Source: Pseudovibrio sp. Tun.PSC04-5.I4
Lineage (GTDB): Bacteria; Pseudomonadota; Alphaproteobacteria; Rhizobiales; Stappiaceae
Direction: 5' to 3'
Length of the DNA: 64,000 nucleotides
Assembly (NCBI RefSeq): GCF_900104145.1
Contig: NZ_FNLB01000006.1
Coordinates: 4,404,501 to 4,468,500 of the forward strand
Made by a program: the position numbers and the translations under genes. The notes beneath the pieces are model-generated. The model did not search any database. It had not been told where the DNA came from and saw only the letters and a program-made list of their open reading frames with translations. Below are positions 8,610-18,706 of this stretch, one piece after another; the stretch's first letter is position 1; every line of letters starts with the position of its first letter.

Positions 8610-10808
8610 ATGCGATCCATATCTAATAAAAGTGGCTCTGGAGCCTCTTCAGGTGTCATAAACAAATTTAATCGTATTGCTGTTCGGTTGCCAATCATTA
8701 TGGTTGGCCTTGCAATTGTTGCGAGTGCTGTTGTTGCATTCCTTGGATACACTGGCGCGGAAAGCGCGCTGACAGAGGCTAGTAAGAAACAGCTGGTTCT
8801 GGTGGCGCAAGCGCGCAGGGATACCTTGGACGCAAAGCTCATGCGCGTGGATAGCGACATCAAGCGGTTGGTCAAAGGCAATGCGATGCGTGTTGCAATG
8901 ACAGACCTGCTCGCGTCGATGGACTCGCTGAGTGCCGACAAGGGCGATATCTTGTCCTATTTCCAAAAAAGTGGTTCTACCGCTGCTGATCGCCTTCAGT
9001 TGACCGGTGAGGGGAACAAGACATTATATTCTTGGCGCCATTCTGTGGTCCACCCTGATTTTGTGGCCAGCGTAAGTGGCGGCGGGTATGCCGACATCCT
9101 CATAATGGATGCCAAGGGCACTGTTATTTATAGTGCTACTAAGTCAGCTGAATTTTTGGAGAATGTGAATAGCGGAAATCTATCCGGATCCTTGTTGAGT
9201 GCTGAGTATACAAAAGCAACCAAGGCTTCTGAAGGGGACGTCCTATACTCTGAAATCGCACGGTATGAGCCGGAGGGTGGAGCTCCTTCTCTGTTGATTT
9301 CAGCTCCGGTCTATCTGGTGGATTTCGACAAGAAAACTTTCAAAGGTGTCGTTACCATTCGGCTTGATACCTCGTTCTTCGATAGTGTCCTGCAAAATCG
9401 TGAGAATATGGGTGAAACCGGCCAGACGTACCTTGCCCGTGTGGACGGGACAATTCTTTCCAATCAGGTCTTGGCAGATAAGCCGACTGCGTTGGTTCTG
9501 AAAGATGATCCTGAAGTCGTCGAAAAAGTGGTTGCAGATCTCCTTGCGAACCCGGATACGAATGTGGGCTTTGCTGAAGCCAAAGATCAATTCGTGCTGG
9601 CATTGCCGCTTGGGTTTTCAAAAATTCCCGCAGTTATCGTTGCTAAAACTCATGTGAGTGAAGCGATGGCTGTTGTTTATGCGCTCGCAAAAGAGATCAT
9701 CATCAGCGGCCTGATCGTCTTGGCTGCGGCAGCTGCTGTGGGCATCTTTATGGCCCGGAGCCTTTCTACTCCGCTTAAGCGCTTGTCTTTCAATCTCGAC
9801 CAGATTGCTGGCGGGAATTTGGAAGTAAAAATTGTCTCGGCTCAGCGTAAAGATGAGATCGGTGACATTGGTCGCGCTGTTGTTTCTTTCCAGAACGGTC
9901 TTATTCGTGCGAAAGAACTGGATGCTAAGCAGGAACGTGAGCTCCAAGAGCGCGCCGAGCGAGTTAAGCGCGTTGAGGTTCTGAACGAGAACTTTGATGT
10001 TGGCGTTCGTGATATCCTGACAACTGTTACTGATGCTGGTGGCAATCTGGAAACCACTGCAAAGAGCATGGCGAGCATTTCTGAGCAGACCAACTCTGAA
10101 GCTCAGACAGTGTCTTCTGCCTCTGAGCAGTCCCTAATGAACCTTCAGGCTGTTGCTGGTGCTGCTGAAGAGCTTTCTGCTACTGTTGGTGAGATTGACC
10201 GTGAGGTTCGTCGTTCAGCTGATGTTTCCCAGCAGGCTGCCGAGAAAGCTGCTGCCGCAGAAGTTTCCGTCAACGGTTTGTTGGAAGCTGCGCAACGCAT
10301 TGGTGAGGTTGTCTCGCTGATTAACGACATTGCTGATCAAACCAACCTTCTGGCGCTTAATGCAACCATTGAGGCTGCGCGTGCTGGTGAGGCTGGTAAA
10401 GGCTTTGCGGTTGTTGCTTCTGAGGTGAAGGGGCTTGCGAACCAGACAGGTCAGGCAACTGGTGAAATCAGTATCCAGATCCAATCTGTTCAGGCCGAGA
10501 CTGAAAAAGCTGTTGCTGCAATTAAAGAGATCAGCGCTGTTATTGGTGACGTGAATGAAGCGACCACGGCGATTGCCGGTGCGGTTCAGGAGCAGGCTGT
10601 GACAGCAACTGACATCTCCAGCAATATTCAACAGGTGACGTCTGGCAGTTCTGAAGTTGCACAAGCGATCACGCGTGTGAGTATGATTGCAGGAGACGCG
10701 GGTCATGAAGCTGAGAACGTTCTTGGTGCTGCTAACCAGCTGACACAACAGTCAGATGAGCTGAAGGCTATGGTTGAAACGTATCTTGAAAATATTCGAG
10801 CTGCATAA
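8610..10808 (+). CDS. Methyl-accepting chemotaxis protein
   Basis: This inner-membrane chemoreceptor relays a periplasmic signal to CheA/CheW. Visible order: a short cytoplasmic start, a membrane segment around residues 25-50, a long periplasmic region of double-Cache type, a second membrane segment around 350-375 ([19 protein letters not shown]), a HAMP domain, then the methyl-accepting coiled coil with the hairpin tip [21 protein letters not shown] start at ATG 8610 (MRSISNKSG) because the CtrA-like site and -10 imply transcription begins near 8590 and GGGGG lies five bases upstream. ATG 8574 would add 12 residues. No CheW-binding pentapeptide was seen at the C-terminus. The ligand is unknown. 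Confidence 0.9.
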   Translation: MRSISNKSGSGASSGVINKFNRIAVRLPIIMVGLAIVASAVVAFLGYTGAESALTEASKKQLVLVAQARRDTLDAKLMRVDSDIKRLVKGNAMRVAMTDLLASMDSLSADKGDILSYFQKSGSTAADRLQLTGEGNKTLYSWRHSVVHPDFVASVSGGGYADILIMDAKGTVIYSATKSAEFLENVNSGNLSGSLLSAEYTKATKASEGDVLYSEIARYEPEGGAPSLLISAPVYLVDFDKKTFKGVVTIRLDTSFFDSVLQNRENMGETGQTYLARVDGTILSNQVLADKPTALVLKDDPEVVEKVVADLLANPDTNVGFAEAKDQFVLALPLGFSKIPAVIVAKTHVSEAMAVVYALAKEIIISGLIVLAAAAAVGIFMARSLSTPLKRLSFNLDQIAGGNLEVKIVSAQRKDEIGDIGRAVVSFQNGLIRAKELDAKQERELQERAERVKRVEVLNENFDVGVRDILTTVTDAGGNLETTAKSMASISEQTNSEAQTVSSASEQSLMNLQAVAGAAEELSATVGEIDREVRRSADVSQQAAEKAAAAEVSVNGLLEAAQRIGEVVSLINDIADQTNLLALNATIEAARAGEAGKGFAVVASEVKGLANQTGQATGEISIQIQSVQAETEKAVAAIKEISAVIGDVNEATTAIAGAVQEQAVTATDISSNIQQVTSGSSEVAQAITRVSMIAGDAGHEAENVLGAANQLTQQSDELKAMVETYLENIRAA

Positions 10809-10836
10809 TCTTCAGTTGAAATATTTGAGATCAAAG

Positions 10837-10862
10837 AGCGCTGGGGAAACCTGGCGCTTTTT
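10837..10862 (+). terminator. Intrinsic terminator after the chemoreceptor gene
   Basis: AGCGCTGGG (10837-10845), loop GAAA, CCTGGCGCT (10850-10858) and a T run form a 9-bp stem with a GNRA tetraloop. Confidence 0.8.
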
Positions 10863-11055
10863 GCTTTTGGAAATGATTTTTCAGTAAGGGCTGTTGGAGA
10901 CCCAGTGAAATGACTGACCCGTGTTAAATACTTAAAACGAGGAGGTTGGCCTTTTCATTTCCATGTTGCAGACTTATCTGTAGCCTGCTGCTCCCCTTTC
11001 TATTGATTATTGTCTTCATTTTCTAAAGAGGGAGCATTGCCGAAGGGATCGACGA

Positions 11056-12501
11056 ATGGGTCAATTTAAGAAATCGGTTGCGCAAATTGCATTGTGCGCG
11101 GCTCTTGCGTCTACGGGTGTTATTGCCTCAAACTATTCTAGTGCTCTTGCCGGAGAAAAGACGGTTCCGTCTTCTAAAGCTGAGATTTCACTTTCCTTTG
11201 CGCCAGTGGTCAAATCTGTTGCTCCTGCCGTTGTCAATGTGTACGCGAGCCGGACTGTGCAAGAACGCCAACGCCGCTCTCCTTTCTCAGATGATCCTTT
11301 TTTCCGCCGTTTCTTTGGCGATCAGTCTGATCGATTTGCGCCACGTTCGCGTAGCCGGGTTCAGAGCTCTTTGGGGTCAGGTGTTATCGTTTCAGAGGAT
11401 GGCATCATCATCACCAACAACCATGTGATTGCAGGTGCTGATGAGGTGCGTGTTGCGCTTTCTGATCGTCGCGAGTTTGATGCGGACATTATCTTGGCGG
11501 ATGAACGCACTGATCTGGCTGTTCTCAAAGTGCGAGATCCTGGTAATGCATTCCCGGTTGTTCCGTTTGCCAATTCTGATGAGTTGGAAGTGGGCGACCT
11601 CGTTCTAGCGATTGGTAACCCATTTGGTGTGGGGCAAACTGTGACGCAGGGTATTGTTTCTGCCGTCGCCCGAAATCAGGTCGGTGTCTCTGACTACCAG
11701 TTTTTCATCCAGACTGATGCTGCGATTAACCCAGGGAACTCGGGTGGAGCGCTTGTTGATTTGAAGGGTCGTCTTGTTGGTGTGAATACAGCAATTTTTA
11801 CGCGTTCTGGCGGATCCAACGGTATCGGCTTTGCTATCCCGGCAAATATGGTTGAGGTTGTTGCGGCAGCGGCTGAAGAAGGCGGTATAGTGCGGCGACC
11901 ATGGGTGGGCACCAGCGTTCAGCCTGTTGGTTCTGATCTTGCTGCAAGTCTTGGCCTAGACCGCCCGAGTGGTGTGTTGGTCACGCGTATTCAAGAGGGT
12001 AGCCCTGCAGACCGCGCGGGTGTGCAGGTCGGGGATTTGATAACCGCAGTCGGTGGTGCTCAGGTTGATGATCCGGATGCTTACGGATACCGTCTTGCCA
12101 CGAAAAAAGTAGGTGGAACGACTGTTTTTGAGGTGATGCGGGAGGGAGAATCCCTAAGCCTGAATGTAAGCCTTGAGCGTGCACCGGAAACTGTGGCTAG
12201 AGATGTAAGAGAGATCGAAGGGAACTCGCCATTTGCCGGTATGCAGGTTATGAATTTATCACCTGCAGTTGCTGAAGAGCTTCGCATGTACAATGAGTTC
12301 TCTGGTGTTGTGATCGCTGATATCAAGACACGGACAAATGCGGCCTATGTTGGCTTTAAGCCGGGTGATATTCTCGTAGATGTGAACGGAAACGAGATTA
12401 ACACAACCAAAGATCTTGTCGGTGCGACACGCACTCAGCAGCGTGCCTGGAAAATTGCATTCAAGCGTGATGGTCAGCTTCGGCAGGTCAACTTGCGTTA
12501 A
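11056..12501 (+). CDS. degP: DegP/HtrA-type periplasmic serine protease
   Basis: This is a trypsin-like protease and chaperone for misfolded envelope proteins. It has a Sec signal peptide (about residues 1-33, ending SSALA), then the protease domain with His123 (TNNHVIAG), Asp153 (TDLAVL) and Ser229 (NPGNSGGAL), then two PDZ domains (about 290-375 and 400-480). Length 481 fits Do/DegQ-like proteases. An insert rich in Arg, Phe and Ser at residues 70-100 corresponds to the LA loop. It precedes rarA by 37 bases. Assignment to DegP rather than DegQ is not resolvable here. Confidence 0.93.
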   Translation: MGQFKKSVAQIALCAALASTGVIASNYSSALAGEKTVPSSKAEISLSFAPVVKSVAPAVVNVYASRTVQERQRRSPFSDDPFFRRFFGDQSDRFAPRSRSRVQSSLGSGVIVSEDGIIITNNHVIAGADEVRVALSDRREFDADIILADERTDLAVLKVRDPGNAFPVVPFANSDELEVGDLVLAIGNPFGVGQTVTQGIVSAVARNQVGVSDYQFFIQTDAAINPGNSGGALVDLKGRLVGVNTAIFTRSGGSNGIGFAIPANMVEVVAAAAEEGGIVRRPWVGTSVQPVGSDLAASLGLDRPSGVLVTRIQEGSPADRAGVQVGDLITAVGGAQVDDPDAYGYRLATKKVGGTTVFEVMREGESLSLNVSLERAPETVARDVREIEGNSPFAGMQVMNLSPAVAEELRMYNEFSGVVIADIKTRTNAAYVGFKPGDILVDVNGNEINTTKDLVGATRTQQRAWKIAFKRDGQLRQVNLR

Positions 12502-12538
12502 TTCTGCTTTTGAGCAGACAAAAGGAATAAGAGAGACC

Positions 12539-13849
12539 ATGAGTGATCTGTTTTCAGCAAGTGGGATGGATCAGATAGAAAACAGGCCGTTGGCGGATCG
12601 CTTACGGCCTCGTGTTCTGGAAGATGTTGTTGGCCAGAGACACCTCCTAGGTGAAAACGGTATCCTAAGCCGTATGCTTCGGTCAGGGTCTTTGGGCTCT
12701 CTTATATTCTGGGGTCCTCCGGGGACTGGCAAGACGACGGTTGCGCGGTTACTTGCGGATGCGACCGAGTTGGAGTTCGAACAGATCTCCGCTATTTTCT
12801 CCGGTGTTGCTGATCTCAAGAAATGCTTTGAGCGTGCCAGAGGACGACGTATTTCCGGCAAACGGACATTGCTTTTTGTTGACGAAATCCATCGTTTTAA
12901 CCGAGCGCAGCTGGATAGTTTTCTGCCGGTTATGGAAGACGGGACTATTACGCTCGTTGGGGCGACCACGGAGAACCCAAGCTTTGAGCTTAATGCCGCG
13001 CTGTTGTCTCGTGCGCATGTTCTTCCGTTTGAATCCTTGAATGAAGATGCGCTCATTGATCTGCTGAAACGCGCAGAAGACGAGATGGGTCGTGAACTGC
13101 CATTGGACGAGGAAGCACGGCTTTCCTTGGTACGGATGGCGGATGGTGACGGTCGGTCTGCACTTACTCTGTCTGAGGATGTCTGGAGAACAGCTGGTGA
13201 AGGTGAAATCTTTGATGCTGCTCGTCTTTCTGATGTGGTGCAGCGCCGTGCTCCGATTTACGATAAAAGTAAGGATGGCCATTACAACCTCATCTCAGCA
13301 CTTCATAAGTCTATTCGTGGGTCTGATCCTGATGCCGCTCTTTATTGGATGTGTAGGATGATGGAAGGGGGCGAGGATCCTATGTTTATCCTGCGCCGTC
13401 TGACCGTGATGGCTTCGGAAGATATTGGGATGGCCGATCCTCAAGCGCTTGTGCAGGTTAATGCAGCTCGGTTTGCTTATCAGCTGGTTGGCTCGCCGGA
13501 AGGTGAGTATGCGCTGGCACAGGCAGCTGTGTATTTGGCGACGGCTCCAAAATCCAACGCATCTTATCTGGCTTATAAGAGTGCGCGGCAGGATGCGAAA
13601 CAACATGGCTCTTTGGTGCCGCCGAGGCATATCCTGAACGCGCCAACCAAGCTCATGAAAGAAATGGGTTACGGAGATAGTTACCAGTATGACCATGACG
13701 CGCCGGATGCTTTTTCTGGTCAGGATTATTTCCCCGAAAAGATGGGTCGTCAGAAATACTACGAGCCTAATGCGCGTGGCTTTGAACGGGATATTCAGAA
13801 GCGTTTGGACTATTGGGACCGCCTAAGAAAAGAGCGTTCTACTAGCTAA
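12539..13849 (+). CDS. rarA: Replication-associated recombination protein A (AAA+ ATPase)
   Basis: RarA/MgsA acts at stalled replication forks. The Walker A motif GPPGTGKT is at residues 59-66 and Walker B LLFVDEIHRFN near 115. The N-terminus PLADRLRPRVLEDVVGQRHLL is diagnostic, and the C-terminal tetramerisation region contains GGEDPMFILRRL. The ATG at 12539 follows AAGGAATAAGAGAGACC and gives the usual 436-residue length. An upstream in-frame start lies inside degP and is rejected. It is probably co-transcribed with degP. Confidence 0.95.
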   Translation: MSDLFSASGMDQIENRPLADRLRPRVLEDVVGQRHLLGENGILSRMLRSGSLGSLIFWGPPGTGKTTVARLLADATELEFEQISAIFSGVADLKKCFERARGRRISGKRTLLFVDEIHRFNRAQLDSFLPVMEDGTITLVGATTENPSFELNAALLSRAHVLPFESLNEDALIDLLKRAEDEMGRELPLDEEARLSLVRMADGDGRSALTLSEDVWRTAGEGEIFDAARLSDVVQRRAPIYDKSKDGHYNLISALHKSIRGSDPDAALYWMCRMMEGGEDPMFILRRLTVMASEDIGMADPQALVQVNAARFAYQLVGSPEGEYALAQAAVYLATAPKSNASYLAYKSARQDAKQHGSLVPPRHILNAPTKLMKEMGYGDSYQYDHDAPDAFSGQDYFPEKMGRQKYYEPNARGFERDIQKRLDYWDRLRKERSTS

Positions 13850-13940
13850 ACTCAGGTACACGTAACTTTGTTTCGGTTTCCTGATTGCAATCGGGCATCC
13901 TTCTTCGCACATTGACCTATGATTATTTGCGGTGTGTGAG

Positions 13941-16331
13941 ATGCGACAACTCGAATTACGACTTGGGCTGGTTCTTTATGGCGGGGTTTCTCTTGCAATC
14001 TATATGCATGGGGTAACGCGGGAACTGCTTAATCTGCAGCGTGCCTCTCATGCCCTTCATCAAGTGCGACGCGATCGTGAGCGCGGTGTTGAAAGCGATG
14101 TTGTTCTTGAAGGCTCTGCAAAATCCTACTTCGATTTGCTAGAGAGTTTTACCCCACAATTGGACCTGCGGGTTGTTATTGATGCGATCTCCGGCGCATC
14201 AGCTGGTGGTGTAAACGCTATCATGTTGGCCCGGGCGCTGGCGCATGACCTTCCCTTAAAACACCACAGTGATTTATGGCTCGAACTTGCGGATGTCGAT
14301 AAGCTGGCTAATGAAGCGTCGGGCTTGCGTAAACACGCTAAGCGGGCGCTAGCTCCTATTTTGGATAGGCTGCTGGTTCTGCTGGGAACTGATGTGCCTG
14401 CGGATAAAGAGGCGCGCAACAAACTTCGGAACTTCATCAGTTCTCGCTGGTTTACTCCTCCGTTCTCTGGTGAGCGATTTTCTGGATGGTTGCTTGATGC
14501 CTGCCGCGCTATGGATGAGGCTGATTGCGGTGAGACGCTGATCCCCTTTGGGCAGCGGTTGGAGCTGTTTGTTACGCTCACAGATTTTCACGGTGTGCTG
14601 CGGAAAATTGCGTTGCATGATCCTGAATATATTGAGGAGTTGGATCACCGACGCATCATCAAGTTCAGCGCTCATCACTTTGTGCCCAACGGTTTGCAGA
14701 GTGAAATGAGCCGGGATTTTATTCCTGAACTGGTATTTGCCGCACGTGCAACTTCAAGTTTTCCGGGTGCATTTCCTCCCATGAGTGCTGAGGAGATGGA
14801 TAAGGTTCTTGAGGCCCAGGACATGCGGTGGCCGGGACGGGAGAAGTTCTTGACGAACGTCTTGCATGCGCGATGTGATGCGGAGAGCGAGCGTCTTTTT
14901 ATTGATGGCTCTCTGGTTATGAACAAGCCGTTCCAACCCTTGATCGATTCTATTGCTCAGCGACCAGCGGCAAGAGAGGTTGTGCGGCGATTGCTTTATC
15001 TTGACCCCTTGCCATTTTCTCGTGGGGATGTGCCTTCAGACCCAGAGGCACCGGGTTTCTTTAAAAGTATTTTTGCCTCACTTGCACATATCCCTCGCAA
15101 TGAACCAATTGGGGATGAATTGCAGGAGATTGAGCATATCAATTTGAAAGTGCGGCGGATTCAGGAAGTGGCAGATGCGGCTTTGCCGGTGGTGCGGAAA
15201 GAAGTGAAGGTAATACTGGAAAAACAAGGGAGACCTCCCCAAAATGAAGGTGATTTCTCTGTTGTTCGTGAAAGCGCTGAAGCGGCGTCTATGGAACATT
15301 CTGGCTTTGCAAACGCCGGCTATTTGCAGCTTCGATTAGGGCATTTGGCCCATAGGCTCGTATTGCTCATGGCAGATCTTTCCAAAGCAGGTGGTGATGG
15401 CTGCATCGAGAAGGAGGAGGAGGTGCAGCTGTGGTCCTGGGAGAGTGTGGAAAAGACAATCGTCAAAGCTCTGACATTTTCCATGGAAAACGAAGTGGAC
15501 CGAGATCAGGTTAAAATGCTCTGTGAGTTGCGGACGCTGGACGTGGACTACCGCATTCGCCAGCTGCGTTTCCTCATCGAACAAATCAACAAATACTACC
15601 ACCATAACGAGATTGTCGGTTCTGCTGAGTTTGCCAGACATTTGGACGTGTTTAAGCGGGAGCTGTATGAACAGATTGCAAATCTGCGCAACAGATGGTC
15701 TGAGGGATTTTATGGCACGGAGACAGTCCAACTTTCCAAGTTGCTGAAGGGGGTACCTTCCAGCATAGAAAACGTGCGAACTGTCCTCAATGTCCTGAGC
15801 TCGCGGATGGGATTGGCTGATCTTGACCGTTTGACGGATTCGCTTGTGTTTGATGGTGTCCAGAAGTTGAAAGACTTGAAAGCTGGTCAGGAAATCCTTG
15901 AGAGTTATATTGGTTTTTCGTTTTTTGACACGAGCATGTTCCCCGTACAGCAAGCGCTTGATGCATTTGAATTGCGAAAGATTGAGGTTGGGCGGATCAG
16001 CCCCAGGGATTCACCAGTGCTATGTCCCGGAGGTGTTGAACTCAAGGGTGTGCAGCTGCAGATGTTTGGCGCATTTTTCAACAAGGGTTGGCGAGAGCAT
16101 GACTATCTTTGGGGGCGATTAAATGCAGCGGAACGGTTGGTGCGGCTGCTGCGCGATGTCTATCACCAAAGCTATGGAGCGGATAAGCAGATTGCACCGG
16201 ATGATGACATGCATCTGAGGGGGGCATTCCTTGATATTCTGGAGGAGGAAGAGACACATCTGGAAGATCAAGCTCAGTTGATTGAATCCTGCCGTGAGCG
16301 AGTGGACAAGGTGTTCTCTAAGGGATGTTAG
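13941..16331 (+). CDS. Patatin-like phospholipase family protein (large, TIGR03607-like)
   Basis: Patatins are Ser-Asp lipid acyl hydrolases. The protein starts LELRLGLVLYGGVSLAIYMHG, the oxyanion-hole region. The nucleophile elbow GASAG has Ser87, and DGS at residues 322-324 supplies the Asp. The remaining 450 residues are largely helical and specific to this large (about 800-residue) patatin-related family. No signal peptide is seen. The ATG at 13941 fits the family start; a GTG at 13932 would add three residues. It stands between rarA and crcB. The physiological substrate is unknown. Confidence 0.85.
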   Translation: MRQLELRLGLVLYGGVSLAIYMHGVTRELLNLQRASHALHQVRRDRERGVESDVVLEGSAKSYFDLLESFTPQLDLRVVIDAISGASAGGVNAIMLARALAHDLPLKHHSDLWLELADVDKLANEASGLRKHAKRALAPILDRLLVLLGTDVPADKEARNKLRNFISSRWFTPPFSGERFSGWLLDACRAMDEADCGETLIPFGQRLELFVTLTDFHGVLRKIALHDPEYIEELDHRRIIKFSAHHFVPNGLQSEMSRDFIPELVFAARATSSFPGAFPPMSAEEMDKVLEAQDMRWPGREKFLTNVLHARCDAESERLFIDGSLVMNKPFQPLIDSIAQRPAAREVVRRLLYLDPLPFSRGDVPSDPEAPGFFKSIFASLAHIPRNEPIGDELQEIEHINLKVRRIQEVADAALPVVRKEVKVILEKQGRPPQNEGDFSVVRESAEAASMEHSGFANAGYLQLRLGHLAHRLVLLMADLSKAGGDGCIEKEEEVQLWSWESVEKTIVKALTFSMENEVDRDQVKMLCELRTLDVDYRIRQLRFLIEQINKYYHHNEIVGSAEFARHLDVFKRELYEQIANLRNRWSEGFYGTETVQLSKLLKGVPSSIENVRTVLNVLSSRMGLADLDRLTDSLVFDGVQKLKDLKAGQEILESYIGFSFFDTSMFPVQQALDAFELRKIEVGRISPRDSPVLCPGGVELKGVQLQMFGAFFNKGWREHDYLWGRLNAAERLVRLLRDVYHQSYGADKQIAPDDDMHLRGAFLDILEEEETHLEDQAQLIESCRERVDKVFSKGC

Positions 16332-16384
16332 CTATGCACAAATTTATAGAAGACAGCCCCAGATAAATCCGTTAGTGAAAAGAC

Positions 16385-16765
16385 ATGAAGCATCTTATTC
16401 TTGTCGCTATCGGTGGTGGTGTGGGGGCCGTCTGCCGCCACTTAATCTCAATGGCTGGGCTGCGTCTTCTCGGATCTGGATTTCCATGGGGAACCGTTGC
16501 CGTTAACATTCTTGGTTCTTTGTTTATGGGGATCTTTATTGAGGTTCTGGCACAGCGCCTGAATGGCTCTTCTGAACTCAGGTACCTCATTGCAACTGGA
16601 TTCCTAGGTGGTTTTACAACCTTCTCTACGTTCTCGTTGGATGTTGCTGTTTTGTGGGAACGTGGCGAGCTGGTTACGGCTGCTGCCTACGTGCTTATGT
16701 CACTTATTCTGTCCGTCTCCGCACTTTTTATTGGGCTTTATCTGACACGACAAGTCTTAACCTAA
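16385..16765 (+). CDS. crcB: Fluoride exporter CrcB/Fluc
   Basis: This is a dimeric fluoride channel of the inner membrane. The 126-residue product has four membrane segments and the family motifs GGGVGAVCRHLIS (residues 8-20), GTVAVNILGS (38-47) and GFLGGFTTFSTFS (about 75-87). The start ATG is 53 bases after the patatin gene. No fluoride riboswitch fits in that gap. Confidence 0.95.
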   Translation: MKHLILVAIGGGVGAVCRHLISMAGLRLLGSGFPWGTVAVNILGSLFMGIFIEVLAQRLNGSSELRYLIATGFLGGFTTFSTFSLDVAVLWERGELVTAAAYVLMSLILSVSALFIGLYLTRQVLT

Positions 16766-16946
16766 TTTTGCAGTTTCCCTCGAAAACTCATAGAAACTTG
16801 ATGGTTTTTTGCTTTTGAAGGCATTCCCTCACGTGAAACACTTGCATGTTTTGTCCTCAGCTGCCAAATGAGCGCCAACGAATTTAATCAGAAACGGTTG
16901 GCGCGCTGTTGTTTGCTGCCTCCCTCAAACGTCAGGACGTTAGCCC

Positions 16947-17996
16947 ATGAGTGGCTCCGAGAAAAAAGAAGTAACCCCAATCAAAGGCAGCAGCCCGGTT
17001 AAGATCGAAATGCGCCGTGTTGATGCAGACGAAACCGGTATGCGGTTGGATCGCTGGTTTAAAGAAAATTTCCCAGAACTCGGGTTTGGTCGCTTACAGA
17101 AATTGTTGCGGACTAAACAGGTTCGTGTGGACGGCAAACGCGCTGAAAGCTCTACCCGGTTGGTAACTGGACAGGAAGTTCGCATCCCACCGCTTGGTGT
17201 TGAGCTTGCTGCTGATGATCGTGCTAATGCAAGGCCGCGTGCCCGCAAACAAGTCGATAGCGACCGTGAAGCTATTGAACAGATGATGCTGTTTGAAGAT
17301 GCCCATGTGATGGTGCTGAACAAACCAGCTGGCCTTGCTGTTCAGGGCGGTTCTGGATTGACACGCCACGTGGATGGCATGCTTGATGCGTTTGCCAATC
17401 AGAAGGGCGATAAGCCTCGCCTTGTTCACCGTCTTGACCGTGAAACCTCCGGTATTTTGCTCATTGCAAAAACGCGTCGTGCGGCTCAGGAGCTGACAAA
17501 GGCATTTCGTCACCGGAATACGCGCAAGATTTACTGGGCTATGGTTGCAGGTGTGCCAAAGCCAAAACAGGGCCGTATCTCAACCCATCTTGCTCGCGAT
17601 GAAAGCGAAGAGCGTATGAAGATTGTCCGTCACGGTGTTGAGGATTCTCAGCACGCGGTCAGCCTTTACAGCGTTGTTGAGCAGTCTGGACAAAAGCTAT
17701 CCTGGGTCAGCCTTAAGCCTGTTACCGGTCGGACGCACCAGCTTCGCGCCCATGCAGCCCATATTGGTTGCCCGATTATTGGTGACCCGAAGTACTTTAA
17801 CATTACGAACTGGGAATTGCCGGGCGGCATTCAAAACAAGCTGCACCTTTTGGCGCGGCGCATTTTGATTCCTCATCCTTCTGGAAACGGCGTCATTGAT
17901 GTTTCGGCTCCTCTGCCTCCACACATGCAGCAGACATGGAATTTGCTGGGTATGGATGTGAAGGAATACGACCCTGAAATGAACGATCCTGAATAA
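16947..17996 (+). CDS. RluA-family 23S rRNA pseudouridine synthase (RluC/RluD type)
   Basis: The enzyme converts specific uridines in rRNA to pseudouridine. An S4-type RNA-binding domain lies at residues 25-90 (RLDRWFKENFPELGFGRLQKLL in outline), followed by the catalytic domain with HRLDRETSG, where Asp164 is the nucleophile. The 349-residue length fits RluC and RluD, which cannot be separated here. The following HAD gene starts 30 bases later. The rluC-like, HAD and ATP12 gene order is common in Hyphomicrobiales. Confidence 0.92.
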   Translation: MSGSEKKEVTPIKGSSPVKIEMRRVDADETGMRLDRWFKENFPELGFGRLQKLLRTKQVRVDGKRAESSTRLVTGQEVRIPPLGVELAADDRANARPRARKQVDSDREAIEQMMLFEDAHVMVLNKPAGLAVQGGSGLTRHVDGMLDAFANQKGDKPRLVHRLDRETSGILLIAKTRRAAQELTKAFRHRNTRKIYWAMVAGVPKPKQGRISTHLARDESEERMKIVRHGVEDSQHAVSLYSVVEQSGQKLSWVSLKPVTGRTHQLRAHAAHIGCPIIGDPKYFNITNWELPGGIQNKLHLLARRILIPHPSGNGVIDVSAPLPPHMQQTWNLLGMDVKEYDPEMNDPE

Positions 17997-18025
17997 AGTT
18001 TCTATTCAAACGTGGTTTGAGCTCT

Positions 18026-18706
18026 ATGTATCTTATTGTTTTTGACTGTGATGGCACGCTTGCGGATAGCCAAAACAACATCATGACCGGGTTTGAAGCT
18101 GGTTATAAAGCGGTCGGATTGCCTGTTCCTTCTCGGGAAGAGGTTCTCCAGACGGTTGGCCTGACGCTTGATGTTGCTTTTGAGAAGCTTCTCGGTCGGA
18201 GTGATCCTGAGCTTATTACTCGCATGATTGAAGGTTACCAGCAGGTGATCTGGAATATGCGTGCAGAAGGCGCTGAGCATGACCCGCTTTATGAGGGGAC
18301 ACTTGAAGCGCTGAATGCTCTTGCTGGCATGGATGATGTTCTGCTTGGTATCGCGACGGGGAAGCATTCTCGCGGTATGAAGCATCTAATTGCTCTGCAT
18401 AAACTGGAAGGCAAGTTTGTAACCGTACAAACGGCGGACGTTGCACCTTCCAAGCCTCATCCAGGTATGTTGTACCAAGCGATGAACGAGGCGGGCATTG
18501 ATCCTGAAAACACCATAATGATAGGTGATACTACCTATGATATGCAGATGGCGTGCAATGCAGGTGTAAAATCTGTAGGCGTCACTTGGGGCTACCATAG
18601 CGCAGAAGACGTGAAGAACGCAGGCGCGACCCATGTCATCAATCAGTTTAGTGAGCTAATTCCGGTGCTTTCGAAGCACTTCATGTGGAATGGAGAAGTC
18701 GCATAA
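18026..18706 (+). CDS. HAD-family hydrolase, phosphoglycolate phosphatase-like
   Basis: The nucleophile motif FDCDGTLADS is at residues 5-14, the motif II region is IATGKHSRG, and IGDTTYDMQMA supplies motif IV. This is the layout of the Gph/PGP subfamily with a helical cap. The start ATG 18026 gives MYLIVFDCDGT; a TTG at 18017 would add three residues. The stop overlaps the next start (TAATG), so it is translationally coupled to the ATP12 gene. The natural substrate is not determined. Confidence 0.85.
   Translation: MYLIVFDCDGTLADSQNNIMTGFEAGYKAVGLPVPSREEVLQTVGLTLDVAFEKLLGRSDPELITRMIEGYQQVIWNMRAEGAEHDPLYEGTLEALNALAGMDDVLLGIATGKHSRGMKHLIALHKLEGKFVTVQTADVAPSKPHPGMLYQAMNEAGIDPENTIMIGDTTYDMQMACNAGVKSVGVTWGYHSAEDVKNAGATHVINQFSELIPVLSKHFMWNGEVA

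Noticed and set aside
12416..12538. Longer rarA start inside degP
   Set aside because: The extra 41 codons overlap degP and are not RarA-like. A good ribosome site lies before ATG 12539.
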